A DNA stretch of 64,000 nucleotides from Blepharisma japonicum (Eukaryota; Ciliophora; Heterotrichea; Heterotrichida; Blepharismidae), in the NCBI GenBank assembly GCA_949751835.1, contig CATKHK010000056.1, positions 1-64,000 of the forward strand, read 5' to 3'. The translations under genes were made by a program, and so were the position numbers. How positions within the stretch are numbered: position 1 is the stretch's first letter; each line of letters opens with the position of its first letter. Shown one piece after another: positions 55,230 through 64,000 of this stretch. The notes under the pieces were generated by a model that saw only the letters and a list, made by a program, of their open reading frames with translations, did no database searches and was not told the DNA's origin.

Positions 55230-55751
55230 ATGCTGTGGCTTAGACTAAAATTACAATTAATACCCTGCATTGCTGAAGAGGTATCTAGAGCTTGTGAACT
55301 TTATCAAATGCTCTTACAAGAGGCAGGAACTGGTGACAAATCAAAGCTAAAAGAGCTCACCCTACTCCAAGCCTCTATTAGAGGCAGAATTCAAGAGTTT
55401 GAAGATTTTTTCGAAGAAAACGCAGAGCATCCTTATATACAATTCTTTGAAAAACAAAAACTTCGATTGAGGAAGCTTCTTCAAATGGAAATCCCAAAGC
55501 CAAAGCCTATCGAAAAGCCATATGAACCAGAAATTGTTATAGAAAAAGCTCCAGATAAGCCAAAGTCAATCTCCACTGACGATTTCGTCAAGGATTTACT
55601 CCAAAAGCCTTCAAAAAGGCTGGACTCTGCCTCTCAGTCTCAATTTAATCTCCAAGGAGACTGGAAAGAGCTTGTGTTCAAAATAAAGCTAACGAGGGAA
55701 GAATACAATAAACTGATGATAATGAAATCAAAAAGACCAGTGAGATTTTAA
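55230..55751 (+). CDS. helical protein of unknown function
   Basis: 173 residues, no TGA. Residues 12-90 form amphipathic helices (E-E-V-S-R-A-C-E-L-Y-Q-M-L…, I-R-G-R-I-Q-E-F-E-D-F-F-E-E). A Pro/Lys linker (P-K-P-K-P-I-E-K-P) precedes a C-terminal helical segment D-D-F-V-K-D-L-L. No domain is recognised. It stops 36 bases before the next start on the same strand. Confidence 0.72.
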   Translation: MLWLRLKLQLIPCIAEEVSRACELYQMLLQEAGTGDKSKLKELTLLQASIRGRIQEFEDFFEENAEHPYIQFFEKQKLRLRKLLQMEIPKPKPIEKPYEPEIVIEKAPDKPKSISTDDFVKDLLQKPSKRLDSASQSQFNLQGDWKELVFKIKLTREEYNKLMIMKSKRPVRF

Positions 55752-55787
55752 TAATGTTTATTCAAAGATAGTAAAATTAGTATAAAA

Positions 55788-56756
55788 ATGGGCTGTGCAA
55801 ACACAAAGCATATAATTGTGCCATCATCAAAAAATTCGACCCCAAAATGAAGTGAAAAACACCAACCTCCTAAAATAACTGCTCTCAACCGTACAACTGA
55901 CATAGAAGAGACCCTAATCGTGATCCCAATCTGACCAAGCAGTCTGCTGCAAATTAATATAGTTACTCTAACCTCTACACTTCTAAGCATTTCGCATGAA
56001 ATCTATGGGGAGTGTGGAATTACCCCTTTAAAAGAAAACCAAATTATGCTGGCGGGCGGCATTAATTGCTTGAATAATGAAGAAATGGCATCAGTCCTTA
56101 TCATTGATTTAAAAACTATACAGGTAACTATTTGCGAAAATATGCCTTATCCTAAACGAAGAATGCGTTTAATTGAAAAGAGAGACTCAAATGAAGTTTT
56201 CTGTATAGGAGGAAATAGGCAGATTTTTAATTTTAACAGCTATGAGATTGCTTACAATAGGAGCTTCTTAAAGTACTCAATCGACATAAACAAATGAGAA
56301 GAGCTAGAAGACATACCTATTGGCGTAGAATATCCTGGAGCCTATATTCTAGGCCATTTAGTATTTGTAACTGGGGGTGCTAGGGTGGAGTCTGGAGAGT
56401 TGCAAACCATTGATTTGATACAAATTTATGACCTTTCTGAAAAGATATGGAAATCAACTGATATAAAGTTGCCTTATCCTGTGTATTTTCATATAGCCAT
56501 GCCTACTGACTCTTTACATGCATTGGTATTTGGAGGAGCTAATGAAGAAGAAGATATAAGTGAAACCTTGCTGATTTCTCAGTTTGGGTATGATAGCATC
56601 GCTGAAATCCCTTGCGGAATTTCTCCACTACTTCCTTATTATTCTGTCACTTTTGAGAACTCAATCTACACAGCTAATGATAACAGACAGCTTCTATGCT
56701 TTAATAGAAGCAAGAGAGAGTGGAAAAATTATGAATTTAAAGACGAAAATCAGTAA
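55788..56756 (+). CDS. Kelch-repeat protein with N-myristoylation signal
   Basis: 322 residues starting M-G-C-A-N-T-K, a myristoylation and palmitoylation signal. From residue 60 on, Kelch-type blades occur: I-M-L-A-G-G, V-F-C-I-G-G, V-F-V-T-G-G and L-V-F-G-G, each with the double Gly. About four or five blades are recognisable. Three TGA codons (55848, 55938, 56295) read as Trp. It resembles the Kelch part of the 15.2-kb gene but has no kinase-like part. Its stop is 2 bases from the stop of the convergent PX-like gene. Confidence 0.82.
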
Positions 56757-56758
56757 AT

Positions 56759-57262
56759 TTATTTATTTCTTGTAAGTGATTTAAAAATTTTTGTTATTAA
56801 TTTTGCACTCTTTTCTTCTCGTGATTTTATAGTGTTGATTTCGAGAAAGGAAAGGATCAAGCGGACTCAAGGATCAAACTTGTTGAAATAATGGTTTGAT
56901 AGAATCGATGTAAGGGACTGCAAATAATTTTCCAAAGCAGCAAGAAGGATTGCTGTTGAGGAATGGTTTGTAAAGGTAGATACATTGGTTTTTAGAGGAA
57001 ATTTAGGTATGATATCAATTAAGCGACCTTGTTGACAAGGAGCATGGCTGAAATAGCACAGTTGAGTGTGAAAATTATAAAAATCATCACATGTTTTTCA
57101 AATTTTTGCCTTGGAGTACTCAGTTTCTACTTCAATTATGAACGTAATTTTATATGATTTTTCATTTGATACTCCAGAATTTAGAGGCTTTAATGTCTGA
57201 AGATCAGCAATCGTATTTGGTTGTGTCAACGTATAGCTGATAATATGTGCAGAAATCTCCAT
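56759..57262 (-). CDS. PX-domain-like protein
   Basis: 167 residues, visible only when TGA is read as Trp (two sites). The order Y-K-I-T-F-I-I-E-V, then W-K-T-C-D-D-F-Y-N-F-H-T-Q-L, then I-I-P-K-F-P-L-K, then the helices A-A-L-E-N-Y-L-Q-S-L matches a PX domain (strand, [RK]-x-Y-x-x-F box, P-x-x-P-x-K loop, final helices). The R-R-Y of the phosphoinositide pocket is degraded (K-T-C), so PI3P binding is doubtful. I checked every codon on the minus strand: no TAA or TAG before the end. The start at 57262 follows an in-frame TAA closely. Confidence 0.62.
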
Positions 57263-58168
57263 ATTATAATTTTTCTCATAATCATGGTTTTACACATTTG
57301 CTTTAGCAATGGATTTTAGATTAATTGAAAACCTATCAAAACTTTTTTAAGAGATTTAACAGTATAATTATTGTAAAGAAAATTCAAAGGCTTTTGGAAT
57401 TCCAGATAAATGATTCTTTATTAATTTTATTGTAATATGAATTTAATCATGATCGTACATAATATAACGCAATGTGCTTTTATTTTGATCAGTATTTGCA
57501 ATGTCTAAAGCGGAGCAAACTTGAGAAAATCTGAAAGTTTCCATCAGTTCCTTAGTAGGTACTTGTCTTCCTAAAATGGGACTTTCATTCGTAATCCCAT
57601 TTCAATGAGTAAACTCAAAATTACTGAAGCAAAATGAGCTTTTTTTATGTACTCTAATGTCATTTCCTGTCAGTAAATTCAGCAACAATGGAGAGGAAGA
57701 CCTTAAAGCCTTGAATAAATTCAGAAGTTCTGAGTCATCTACATGAAGGTATCAAGAAAGATCGATCCTTTAAATATCAATAATAGCAATATTTTCCATA
57801 GGATTCAATAATGAAATACTTTGCATGATATCATACTGCAATAATGAGAACTTAATATAACATTCAAGACATATAGGCAAATATGATGATATTGATATGG
57901 AGTAACTCGCATTAAGATTTTGCATATATGCATACTAGTGCTACGAATATCATGAAATTGCTCTGACTTTCTTGGCTCATTGTTATATAGCTTGCTCAAT
58001 CAAATAACTAAATTTCCTAGTTCCTCTTAACTGAACTCAGGACCATATTAATTATTTATTCTCATTCTAATCATCCTATTTCTTAGCCTCTCTCTTATAT
58101 TTTTATTCATCTCTTATTTCCCATAAATTTAACACAAACTTATCTTCAACTATGTGAAAATTCTTAGA
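57263..58168. other. spacer around the broken frame
   Basis: Beyond the frame at 57443-57925 I see nothing supported here. The 160 bases nearest 58169 are the 3' flank of the eL43 gene, with a pyrimidine-rich stretch around 58060-58130. Confidence 0.4.
57443..57925 (-). pseudogene. protein-like frame broken by one TAA
   Basis: From ATG 57923-57925 the frame gives 51 codons, a TAA (57770-57772), then 108 more protein-like codons (W-Y-L-H-V-D-D-S-E-L-L-N-L-F-K-A…, two TGA as Trp) to TAA 57443. No GT...AG of 15 or 16 nt covers the inner stop. It is either a recent pseudogene, two adjoining genes, or a sequence error. The composition with D-D-S-E-L-L-N-L-F-K-A-L recalls leucine-rich or F-box-associated repeats, weakly. 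Confidence 0.45.
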
Positions 58169-58507
58169 TTACTTCTTAGCTGCAGCTTGTGGCTGGGCTT
58201 GTGGGGTTGCTTCTGTAGTTTGGGCGGCTCCAGTTTGCATTAACTTGCGCAGTCTTTGTATGTTGTGACGAGCTGTAAGAGCGGCTCCAGTAGTTGGTGC
58301 CCAAGCTCCTCCAGCAATAGTCTTACAGCAGTGCTTGCATTTCCATATGCCTACACAAGTTCTCTTGACGGTCTTCTTTCCACAAAACGCACACTCATAA
58401 GTATCGTGCTGAGAGATTTCGATCTTCTTAACCATCTTTCTGAGTGAAGCTCCGTACCTGGTGGCGTATTTCCCTACGATCCCGACCTTCTTTGTGCGCT
58501 TTCCCAT
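58169..58507 (-). CDS. RPL37A: 60S ribosomal protein eL43 (L37a)
   Basis: 112 residues. The body matches eL43: [20 protein letters not shown], then the zinc ribbon Y-E-C-A-F-C-G-K…W-K-C-K-H-C and T-I-A-G-G-A-W. The family is about 92 residues; the extra 20 at the C-terminus (Ala/Gln/Thr-rich) are an addition. No TGA occurs, as expected for a short highly expressed gene that lacks extra Trp. Confidence 0.97.
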   Translation of the reverse strand: MGKRTKKVGIVGKYATRYGASLRKMVKKIEISQHDTYECAFCGKKTVKRTCVGIWKCKHCCKTIAGGAWAPTTGAALTARHNIQRLRKLMQTGAAQTTEATPQAQPQAAAKK

Positions 58508-58539
58508 CCAATAAAAATGTTATAAAGCACCATTTAGAC

Positions 58540-59454
58540 TTAAGAAAATGTATTATTCAATGACGCTGTACTTTTAATGCTCCCGATTGTACTTGGGATA
58601 TCATATTGTCCAGGGCCTGGAACATCTTTGTTGACACGCGTTTTTTGATCTCTAGAGAAACTAAATCTTGGAGAAAAATAGTCAGATTTAGGGGTGTAAT
58701 TGCCAGGCCCTGGGTTACTTTTGTCTGCTATTCAAGAATCTCTTACAGATCTTCCTGCTACCGCTCTTGGGGATAAGATTTTATTGCAATTATAGTTTGG
58801 GGCATAATCGCTAGGACCAGGAGTGATTTCTTTGGAAGTTTTTATCCTTCTATGTGTTCGCACGCTTTCTTTTCCATCTTCTAGCACTGAGGCGCTCAGA
58901 AACCCATCGCGAGAACTGTGAGAAAAGGAATAATTCGGATTCTTTATCCGTTCCCATTTAGATTCATAAGCCCCAGGGCCAGGGTTTACAATATCAGAAT
59001 TTAACGACAGTCTTCTAGCTCTCCCAATTGTAGCTCTAGGTGAGTTTGGTTTGACTGGGTTTCCACTATAAGCTCCAGGTCCAGGAAGATTTTCGTCATT
59101 TTTTCCACTTGATTTGCTTCTCATCGAATAACTGATATTTCTTTTAAGATACTTCGGTGAATAATCTGCAGGCCCTGGGACCATTTCTTGGTTTCTCATA
59201 GATTTTCTTGAAATTATAATAGCTCTAGGCCCTTCCCCTATCTTTGCGGGAGTATTATAACTTGCTGGCCCAGGATTTCCATTAGGCATAGCTGCATGTT
59301 TTTGAGCTCTTGTAAATGATGAAGAACGCTTGGCTAGATCTCTTGGAATATTATAGGCAGCTGGTCCAGGAGCGTTGTAAATAGCAGCGCTTAGTCCAAA
59401 CCGTTTTTGTTTCCCAATGGAATATGATGGTTGAACAGGAATAGTGCTTATCAT
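58540..59454 (-). CDS. STPGR (sperm-tail PG-rich) repeat protein
   Basis: 304 residues with at least seven P-G-P-x-x-Y repeats (for example N-A-P-G-P-A-A-Y, V-P-G-P-A-D-Y, L-P-G-P-G-A-Y, N-P-G-P-G-A-Y, T-P-G-P-S-D-Y, N-P-G-P-G-N-Y, V-P-G-P-G-Q-Y). Repeats of this kind occur in ODF3/SHIPPO and in inner proteins of axonemal doublet microtubules, so a ciliary or cortical microtubule role is likely. I start at ATG 59452-59454; an earlier in-frame ATG would overlap the stop of the Rab gene. A TGA at 58732-58734 is Trp and adds the last two repeats. Confidence 0.88.
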
Positions 59455-59513
59455 AACGTTATTAAAATTCAATAAAATAAGCAATGAAAATGTTGGTAAA
59501 TGAACGTATTTAA

Positions 59514-60119
59514 TTAGCAGCACTTTTTCTTACCGCCAGCTGGTGTAGGTTTAGGCTGAAGAGAAATGGTCCCTGACGGCCTCGTAACAGGGGCTTGTGC
59601 TTCTAAATCCGGACACATTTTAGTTGCTATATCACGGAACACTTGTTCAACCCCATAGTTGGTTTTCGCTGAAGTCTTCCTATACAAAGCTCCGATTGAT
59701 TTCGAGTATTCTTTTGCTTCCTCCTGCGGCACTGCTTCAGTCTCTACTAAATCTTCTTTGTTTCCTGCAATGGTGACGACTATGTCTTTTGGCCCGAATT
59801 CTTGAAGTTCTTTGTGCCATCTTTTGAGTCCTTCAAAACTGTCTCGTTTTGTGATGTCGTAGACCATAATGGCAGCATTGGCGTCTCTGTAATACATTTT
59901 GGCTAAACTGTGATATCTTTCTTGTCCTGCTGTATCCCAGATATTGAACTTAATCATCTTATCATTGAACTGAAGAATCTTTCCCATGTAAGATGCACCA
60001 ATAGTAGCATCTGCGTCGTTTTTGAAGTTGTCGGCTACGAATCGTAGTACGAGACTGGATTTTCCTACTCCAGAATCGCCTAAGAGAACCACTTTGACTT
60101 GAGTTGGAGCTTTTTGCAT
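59514..60119 (-). CDS. Rab5-like small GTPase
   Basis: 201 residues with G-D-S-G-V-G-K-S, switch I A-D-A-T-I-G-A-S-Y, D-T-A-G-Q-E-R-Y-H-S-L-A-K-M-Y-Y-R, G-N-K-E-D and T-S-A-K. The T-I-G-A-S and Y-H-S-L-A motifs place it in the Rab5/21/22 group, which acts on early endosomes. The C-terminus K-K-K-C-C is a double geranylgeranyl site. A Pro-rich linker precedes it. Confidence 0.95.
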   Translation of the reverse strand: MQKAPTQVKVVLLGDSGVGKSSLVLRFVADNFKNDADATIGASYMGKILQFNDKMIKFNIWDTAGQERYHSLAKMYYRDANAAIMVYDITKRDSFEGLKRWHKELQEFGPKDIVVTIAGNKEDLVETEAVPQEEAKEYSKSIGALYRKTSAKTNYGVEQVFRDIATKMCPDLEAQAPVTRPSGTISLQPKPTPAGGKKKCC

Positions 60120-60393
60120 TTTTTCAACTATTGGATGATTATTATAATGGATCTGATATCATGGTAATAAACTTAGGCTATATTTTCAAAAGAATTTAAA
60201 TTAGAGCGAAAATTAAACAAATACAAGCTATGCCCAGGTGCATTAAAGAAGTAATTTTTAATATGAAATTTTAATGAAAATTTCAATTTTACAATATTTA
60301 AATCCGTCTAAATAATATTAGCACCAGCTTTATGATTTATTTGTATATAATATACAAATTTATATAAACTTCATTATTAAATCTATAATAATC

Positions 60394-61674
60394 CTACCCT
60401 ACAAAGTTGCCTTGGAAAAAGAGTTCTTCAGGGTGGAAAGAGCACTCCACTCTTTTATCGTTGAACTTCATCCCTGTCAGTCCTACTTTAGCTTGCATTG
60501 CTTCTTCCACCGTTGTGTACTCCACGAAGATTTTCCCAATTCCACTTGTATGCTCTCCAGGTTTTGGAATGACAATAGAGATGACTCTTCCATACTTTTT
60601 GCACTCTTCTAGCACGTCTTCATGCAAGTCTTGGTACTCATCATCATTTTCTAAATCAGTGATCCTCACCATATTCTTCAAAACTAAAATTCTTGAGCTA
60701 AACTTGGCTCTATTATCTAGTTCAGGTGTAGGCGGGAGAAATGCTTGAGTTAAACTTTCTTTACCTACTCTACTGACTACTGCTTTACAGCCTGCAATAG
60801 AAAAGCTGCCTTGTTGCAGCACATTTGCCACAGATTCGTCTTCTTCATAGTCAAAAATCGCATAACCTTTGGTTAGCCCAGTCAAGGGGTCTTTTGGCAT
60901 GTCCATACATTTTAATGTCCCGAACTCTTCTAGCATTTTTTTGGTTTCTTCTCTGCAGTAGCCATGTGGAAGCCCGCTTAAAATAAGTCTTCCTTTACCG
61001 CCAAGAATTTTGCTAGCCATATCTTCGGTTACCTTGTTCAGTCCAACAGCAGAAGCTCCTAGTGCATGGAGGCCAGCGACTACTGGCGGTTCATTTCCTG
61101 CATATGTTCTAGGTTTTCCGACTCTTAAAGGCTGACCTAAAATGCTTACATTATTTAGTGCATACCCAGCTTTGGCTTCTTCAATACTTCTAAACTCAAT
61201 AAAAGCATAATGCCCATCATTACTTATCCAAGCTGAAATTACAGGAGGGCCAGGCTACATAACAATTACCCATAAATTTAATTCCATCGACGCAATGGTG
61301 CTGTTCAGCAAGTCTACAAGTTGAGTTGAAGTAATTCCAGAAGGTAAATTGCCTATATAAAGTTCTCTATCAATTTTATTTGCTTGTGATGAAGGTATGG
61401 TAGATGCGACTTGTTGAATTTTATTGATGAATCCTTCAGGATTTACTGAAGTCTTGTGATCGTCCCAGAGCTGCTGGTTATAAGCCAGGAACGATTTTGG
61501 AGGACTGTCGAACCTGTACCGTGGGGATGGGGATCTTTGCTTTTTGGAGCGATGACTGTGATGGTGGTGTCTTCTCTCGTGCCTGCTGGATTTATGACTA
61601 GAGTATCTCTCACTGCTGGAACTATGGTGACGATGAGAACTGCGTGGGCTTCTTGATCTCCTTCTTTTGTCCAT
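60394..61674 (-). CDS. U2AF2: U2AF large subunit (U2AF65)
   Basis: Two exons (15-nt intron 61255-61269) encode 421 residues. An N-terminal Arg/Ser/His region (1-60) is followed by RRM1 (about 103-195, RNP2 L-Y-I-G-N-L), RRM2 (about 217-295, RNP1 K-G-Y-A-I-F-D-Y) and a C-terminal RRM like a UHM (about 318-415, R-I-L-V-L-K-N-M, G-K-I-F-V-E-Y). The order and the F-E-F-R-S-[VI]-[ED]-E-A-x-x-A stretch in RRM1 match U2AF65. In other eukaryotes it binds the polypyrimidine tract at 3' splice sites and recruits U2 snRNP; introns here have almost no room for such a tract. The intron lies inside RRM1. Confidence 0.93.
61255..61269 (-). other. 15-nt intron
   Basis: The sense strand reads GTAATTGTTATGTAG, between the Trp-ending exon and P-G-P-P in RRM1 of U2AF65. 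Confidence 0.93.
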
Positions 61675-61697
61675 ATTTTAAATTATCAGAAGTTAAT

Positions 61698-62852
61698 TTA
61701 CAAGGAACTTAAGCGAGAAACTGCATAGTGGTTGTCAATGGAATTTCGCTTGGAAATAGAGCCAGGACGGATTGAAATAGCTTTGCTAAGACATGAGTCT
61801 TCGTCAGTATCGTTGTCAAAAGAGCGGCCTTTGGAGCGACTGAGTTTTATATCTCAAGCAGTCTGAGTCCTTCTAGTGGTAGCTGTCATTGACCCTGGAT
61901 GAGTCTTCTTAGGTGTTCTTATAGCTTCTGTCATTGCTTTTTGGTGCTCTTCCATGTAGTCTTTTAACCTATCATGAAGTTTGTTTCTGATCCTTGGATT
62001 CTGTAGTACAATTTTGGCATTCTTCAGTTCTTCTTGCAGAGAGTTAATAAATGACTTTTGCCTTATTGTTATGATATCTCTTGTTGCAAGCTCTTTGTTG
62101 ACGTCTTCTTTATATTTTATTATTTCAAACTTTAGTCTATCAATTTCATCATTTAGCTCATCCTCAACTGTTTTAAACTCTCTTTTTACTGTTTCTAACT
62201 CATTATTATGATTTCTTTTCATTGTATCGTTCTCTTCTTGTAGAGCAATCATTTTTTTCTTATATTCTTCAGTATCTTTTTGGCAACTAGCACAAACTTC
62301 TCGTAAAGCGTCTAATTGGACTTTTAGAAGCTTTACCTCTTTTTTAAGTTCACGAGTTTCAAATTTGTCAGAAGTTTTAGTTGGCGACGAAACTTCTTTT
62401 TCCGTTGATTTTTCAATTCGAAATTCAGATATCAAGACGGCTTGATCAGATAAATATTCACCTAGCTGGCCTATGGTTTTTTCTTTGTTTGTAATAATGA
62501 TTTTCAGTCCATCGTAACCTTCCTTCATCGCTTTCGTTTCTTCTTGAAACTTTTCAATAATTGCTTCAACATTCGCTTGTAGCTCTTTTCGTGTATTATT
62601 TCGTACGATAATTTTTAAAGCTTCCATTTCTTCTTCTTTGGCTAGTCTCATATGGTCAATTTGTTTTTCCAGTCTTATCAGTCTCATTGGACTGTTTGAA
62701 CTAGGCGATATAGGTGGACTTGACGCTTTAGATGATTTTTTATATGAAAAATCAATTGGAGTCGTCTTATGAAAACTGGTCAGTTGTGGTACTGACTCCA
62801 AGTCATTTCAAAACTCATTATCAGAGCTTTGCAAGGAGATCTCAGTGTCCAT
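61698..62852 (-). CDS. coiled-coil protein, unknown
   Basis: 384 residues. Two TGA-Trp codons extend the frame at both ends: the start at 62852 adds 17 residues and the end at 61698 adds 50. Residues 60-310 are a long coiled coil with heptads broken near 140 and 190; one C-x-x-C pair (C-A-S-C) lies in it. The ends are Ser/Thr-rich and basic (R-S-K-G-R-S-F-D). No known domain is seen; centrosomal, ciliary or trafficking proteins have this form. Confidence 0.8.
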
Positions 62853-62898
62853 AATTAATAAATTTTTAATAGAAAAATTTAGTAAAAATTGTAATAGA

Positions 62899-63798
62899 TT
62901 ACTTAAATGCTATTAAAATAGAGGATTCATAGCCAATTGGTGTTCCGTTTGTAATAAGGCACTCGTAAAGCTTTGACATCACCAGATTTTCAAGTTCTCC
63001 AGCCTTGTCTGGGTTGTTTTTCATAAAGCTTTCGAAAGGACCGAAGCTTAAGAAGAGATCAGCAGCTTCTTCAGGGGTACTCAAAGGATAAACAGATATA
63101 GCAGAGTATGAAAGGACTCTTTGGAACCCTACCCTTTTTACAAACTCTCTAAAAGATTCAGGGAAACCCATGACTGCTAAATTATTCAAAATTGAATCGT
63201 GATATGGTTGCCCAATAAAAGCTCTGAAATTCTTCATAAGGCTCATATAATTGTTTGTCTTTTCATTTCCACCAAAAGTTGAAACTCCTAAAATGCCTCC
63301 ATTTTTCAGTACCCTATAAGCTTCGCTAAATGCTTTTTGAGGATCTGCTGCATTATGTATGGCCATATTCGAAATATATCTATCAAATGTCTTTTTGGGG
63401 AAAGGTAACTCTTCTATGTTAGCTTCCTCAACTGAGTAGTTTTCAGCATTAATTTTTTTTAACTCATCCAGAAATCCTGGACTGATATCAGTAGCTGTAA
63501 ATTTGCAAGATGGGGAAATTGATTTCAATATAGCTGAGACTCCGTTTCCAGGACCTGAGCCTGTTTCTAACACTGAGGTAGCTTCTCCCATCTTCATGAA
63601 AGGCAAATATTCTTGATAAAGCTTTGTGCTGGTCATGGTCCCATATTTCGAATACCAGTTTTTTGCCTCAGAAAAACCTTTTCTCAGATAGGAATGAGTT
63701 TCTGATACTGTTATTTTTGTCGAAAAATGGTACTTTTGATAAAATGTTGCGATTTTTCCTAGAGGAATAGACTTCATTTTTAGGTGCATATTTAACAA
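62899..63798 (-). CDS. class I SAM-dependent methyltransferase
   Basis: 299 residues. Motif I is V-L-E-T-G-S-G-P-G-N-G (about residue 76), then T-A-T-D-I-S-P-G-F-L (acidic end of beta 2), A-N-I-E-E-L-P-F-P and F-D-R-Y-I-S-N (motif II-like) and V-L-K-N-G-G-I-L-G-V-S (post motif). It resembles the UbiE/COQ5 and Methyltransf_11 group; the substrate cannot be told. The N-terminus is basic with K-M-K-S-I-P-L-G-K-I and could be a mitochondrial signal. It ends 46 bases from the start of the coiled-coil gene. Confidence 0.9.
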   Translation of the reverse strand: MLNMHLKMKSIPLGKIATFYQKYHFSTKITVSETHSYLRKGFSEAKNWYSKYGTMTSTKLYQEYLPFMKMGEATSVLETGSGPGNGVSAILKSISPSCKFTATDISPGFLDELKKINAENYSVEEANIEELPFPKKTFDRYISNMAIHNAADPQKAFSEAYRVLKNGGILGVSTFGGNEKTNNYMSLMKNFRAFIGQPYHDSILNNLAVMGFPESFREFVKRVGFQRVLSYSAISVYPLSTPEEAADLFLSFGPFESFMKNNPDKAGELENLVMSKLYECLITNGTPIGYESSILIAFK

Positions 63799-64000
63799 TT
63801 ACTATTAACGTAAAACGGCATATTTTTTGTCTTTATGATTGATAAAATTATTTTTATTATAATAAATTGAAAATTTGTTCATTTATGAGTCTATTTCTAT
63901 TAGAATTTTTCTATGGTGCTATGCTATTATTTAAAATTATTGATAATTCTTTGTAACTTAAGTTTGGAATAATTCGAGAGCTTTGAACTATCAAGAAAAA
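63799..64000. other. intergenic end of window
   Basis: AT-rich sequence upstream of the methyltransferase, with no frame and no telomere-like repeat. The window ends inside a chromosome. Confidence 0.5.

Noticed and set aside
1-64000. tRNA genes, CRISPR arrays, telomere repeats, insertion sequences with terminal repeats
   Set aside because: I looked for tRNA B-box strings, spaced direct repeats, C/A-rich telomere units and inverted ends and saw none that hold up.

Overview
ORGANISM. The window looks like macronuclear DNA of a heterotrich ciliate of the Blepharisma type. Two things seen in the sequence say so. First, nearly every gene carries in-frame TGA codons that must be read as tryptophan; several fall exactly on invariant Trp positions (kinase subdomain IX of the CDPK, the Trp of SmD2). 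TAA and TAG still end the genes. Second, the introns are tiny: I find ten of 15 nt and one of 16 nt, all starting GTA, ending AG, with an A six bases from the 3' end. Both traits match what is known of Blepharisma; the genus is my inference. Genes are dense, UTRs must be very short, and the DNA between genes is AT-rich. No telomere repeats, tRNA genes or CRISPR were seen.

LAYOUT. 0-9 kb: a partial C2-like protein, a RING-H2 E3 candidate, an amino-acid transporter, and a 1502-residue type I membrane protein. 9-15 kb: a pentapeptide/WD40 fusion, then about 3.3 kb of decayed gene pieces around one intact truncated hemoglobin, ending at a Ras-like GTPase. 15-27 kb: a pseudokinase-Kelch fusion, a small CaaX protein, a TBC Rab-GAP, a 1207-residue secreted Ser/Gly/Gln/Asn repeat protein, a paraoxonase-like enzyme, a coiled-coil protein, NAXE, a membrane protein and a small myristoylated protein. 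27-38 kb: an ankyrin-AGC kinase, a duplicated claudin-like protein, a minus-strand trio SmD2 / half DDX56 / DNAJC21, a FYVE-like prenylated protein, a GOST-type 7TM protein and another membrane protein. 38-51 kb: a double cNMP-binding protein, a CDPK, a VHS-like coiled-coil protein, AP-4 epsilon, a USP53/54-like protease, a Mut-7-like exonuclease, a basic protein and an ADP-ribosylglycohydrolase. 51-64 kb: two tandem PH-domain kinases, a coiled-coil protein, a myristoylated Kelch protein, a PX-like protein that only appears when TGA is read as Trp, a frame broken by one TAA, ribosomal protein eL43, an STPGR repeat protein, a Rab5-like GTPase, U2AF65, a coiled-coil protein and a methyltransferase.

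HOW THE GENES RELATE. This is ordinary chromosomal housekeeping with no single pathway. Themes recur: membrane traffic (TBC GAP, Rab5-like, AP-4 epsilon, FYVE-like, PX-like, VHS-like), signalling kinases (five protein kinases or pseudokinases), splicing (SmD2, U2AF65), 60S ribosome maturation (DNAJC21, DDX56 remnant, eL43) and lipid anchoring (three MG- starts, three C-x-x-F ends). Neighbours are often separated by only 2 to 60 bases, including convergent stops 2 bases apart. The most unusual items are the secreted repeat protein with spaced F-[LIMV]-[EQ] motifs, the DEAD-box protein reduced to its C-terminal half, the decayed-gene island, and the strict geometry of the tiny introns.
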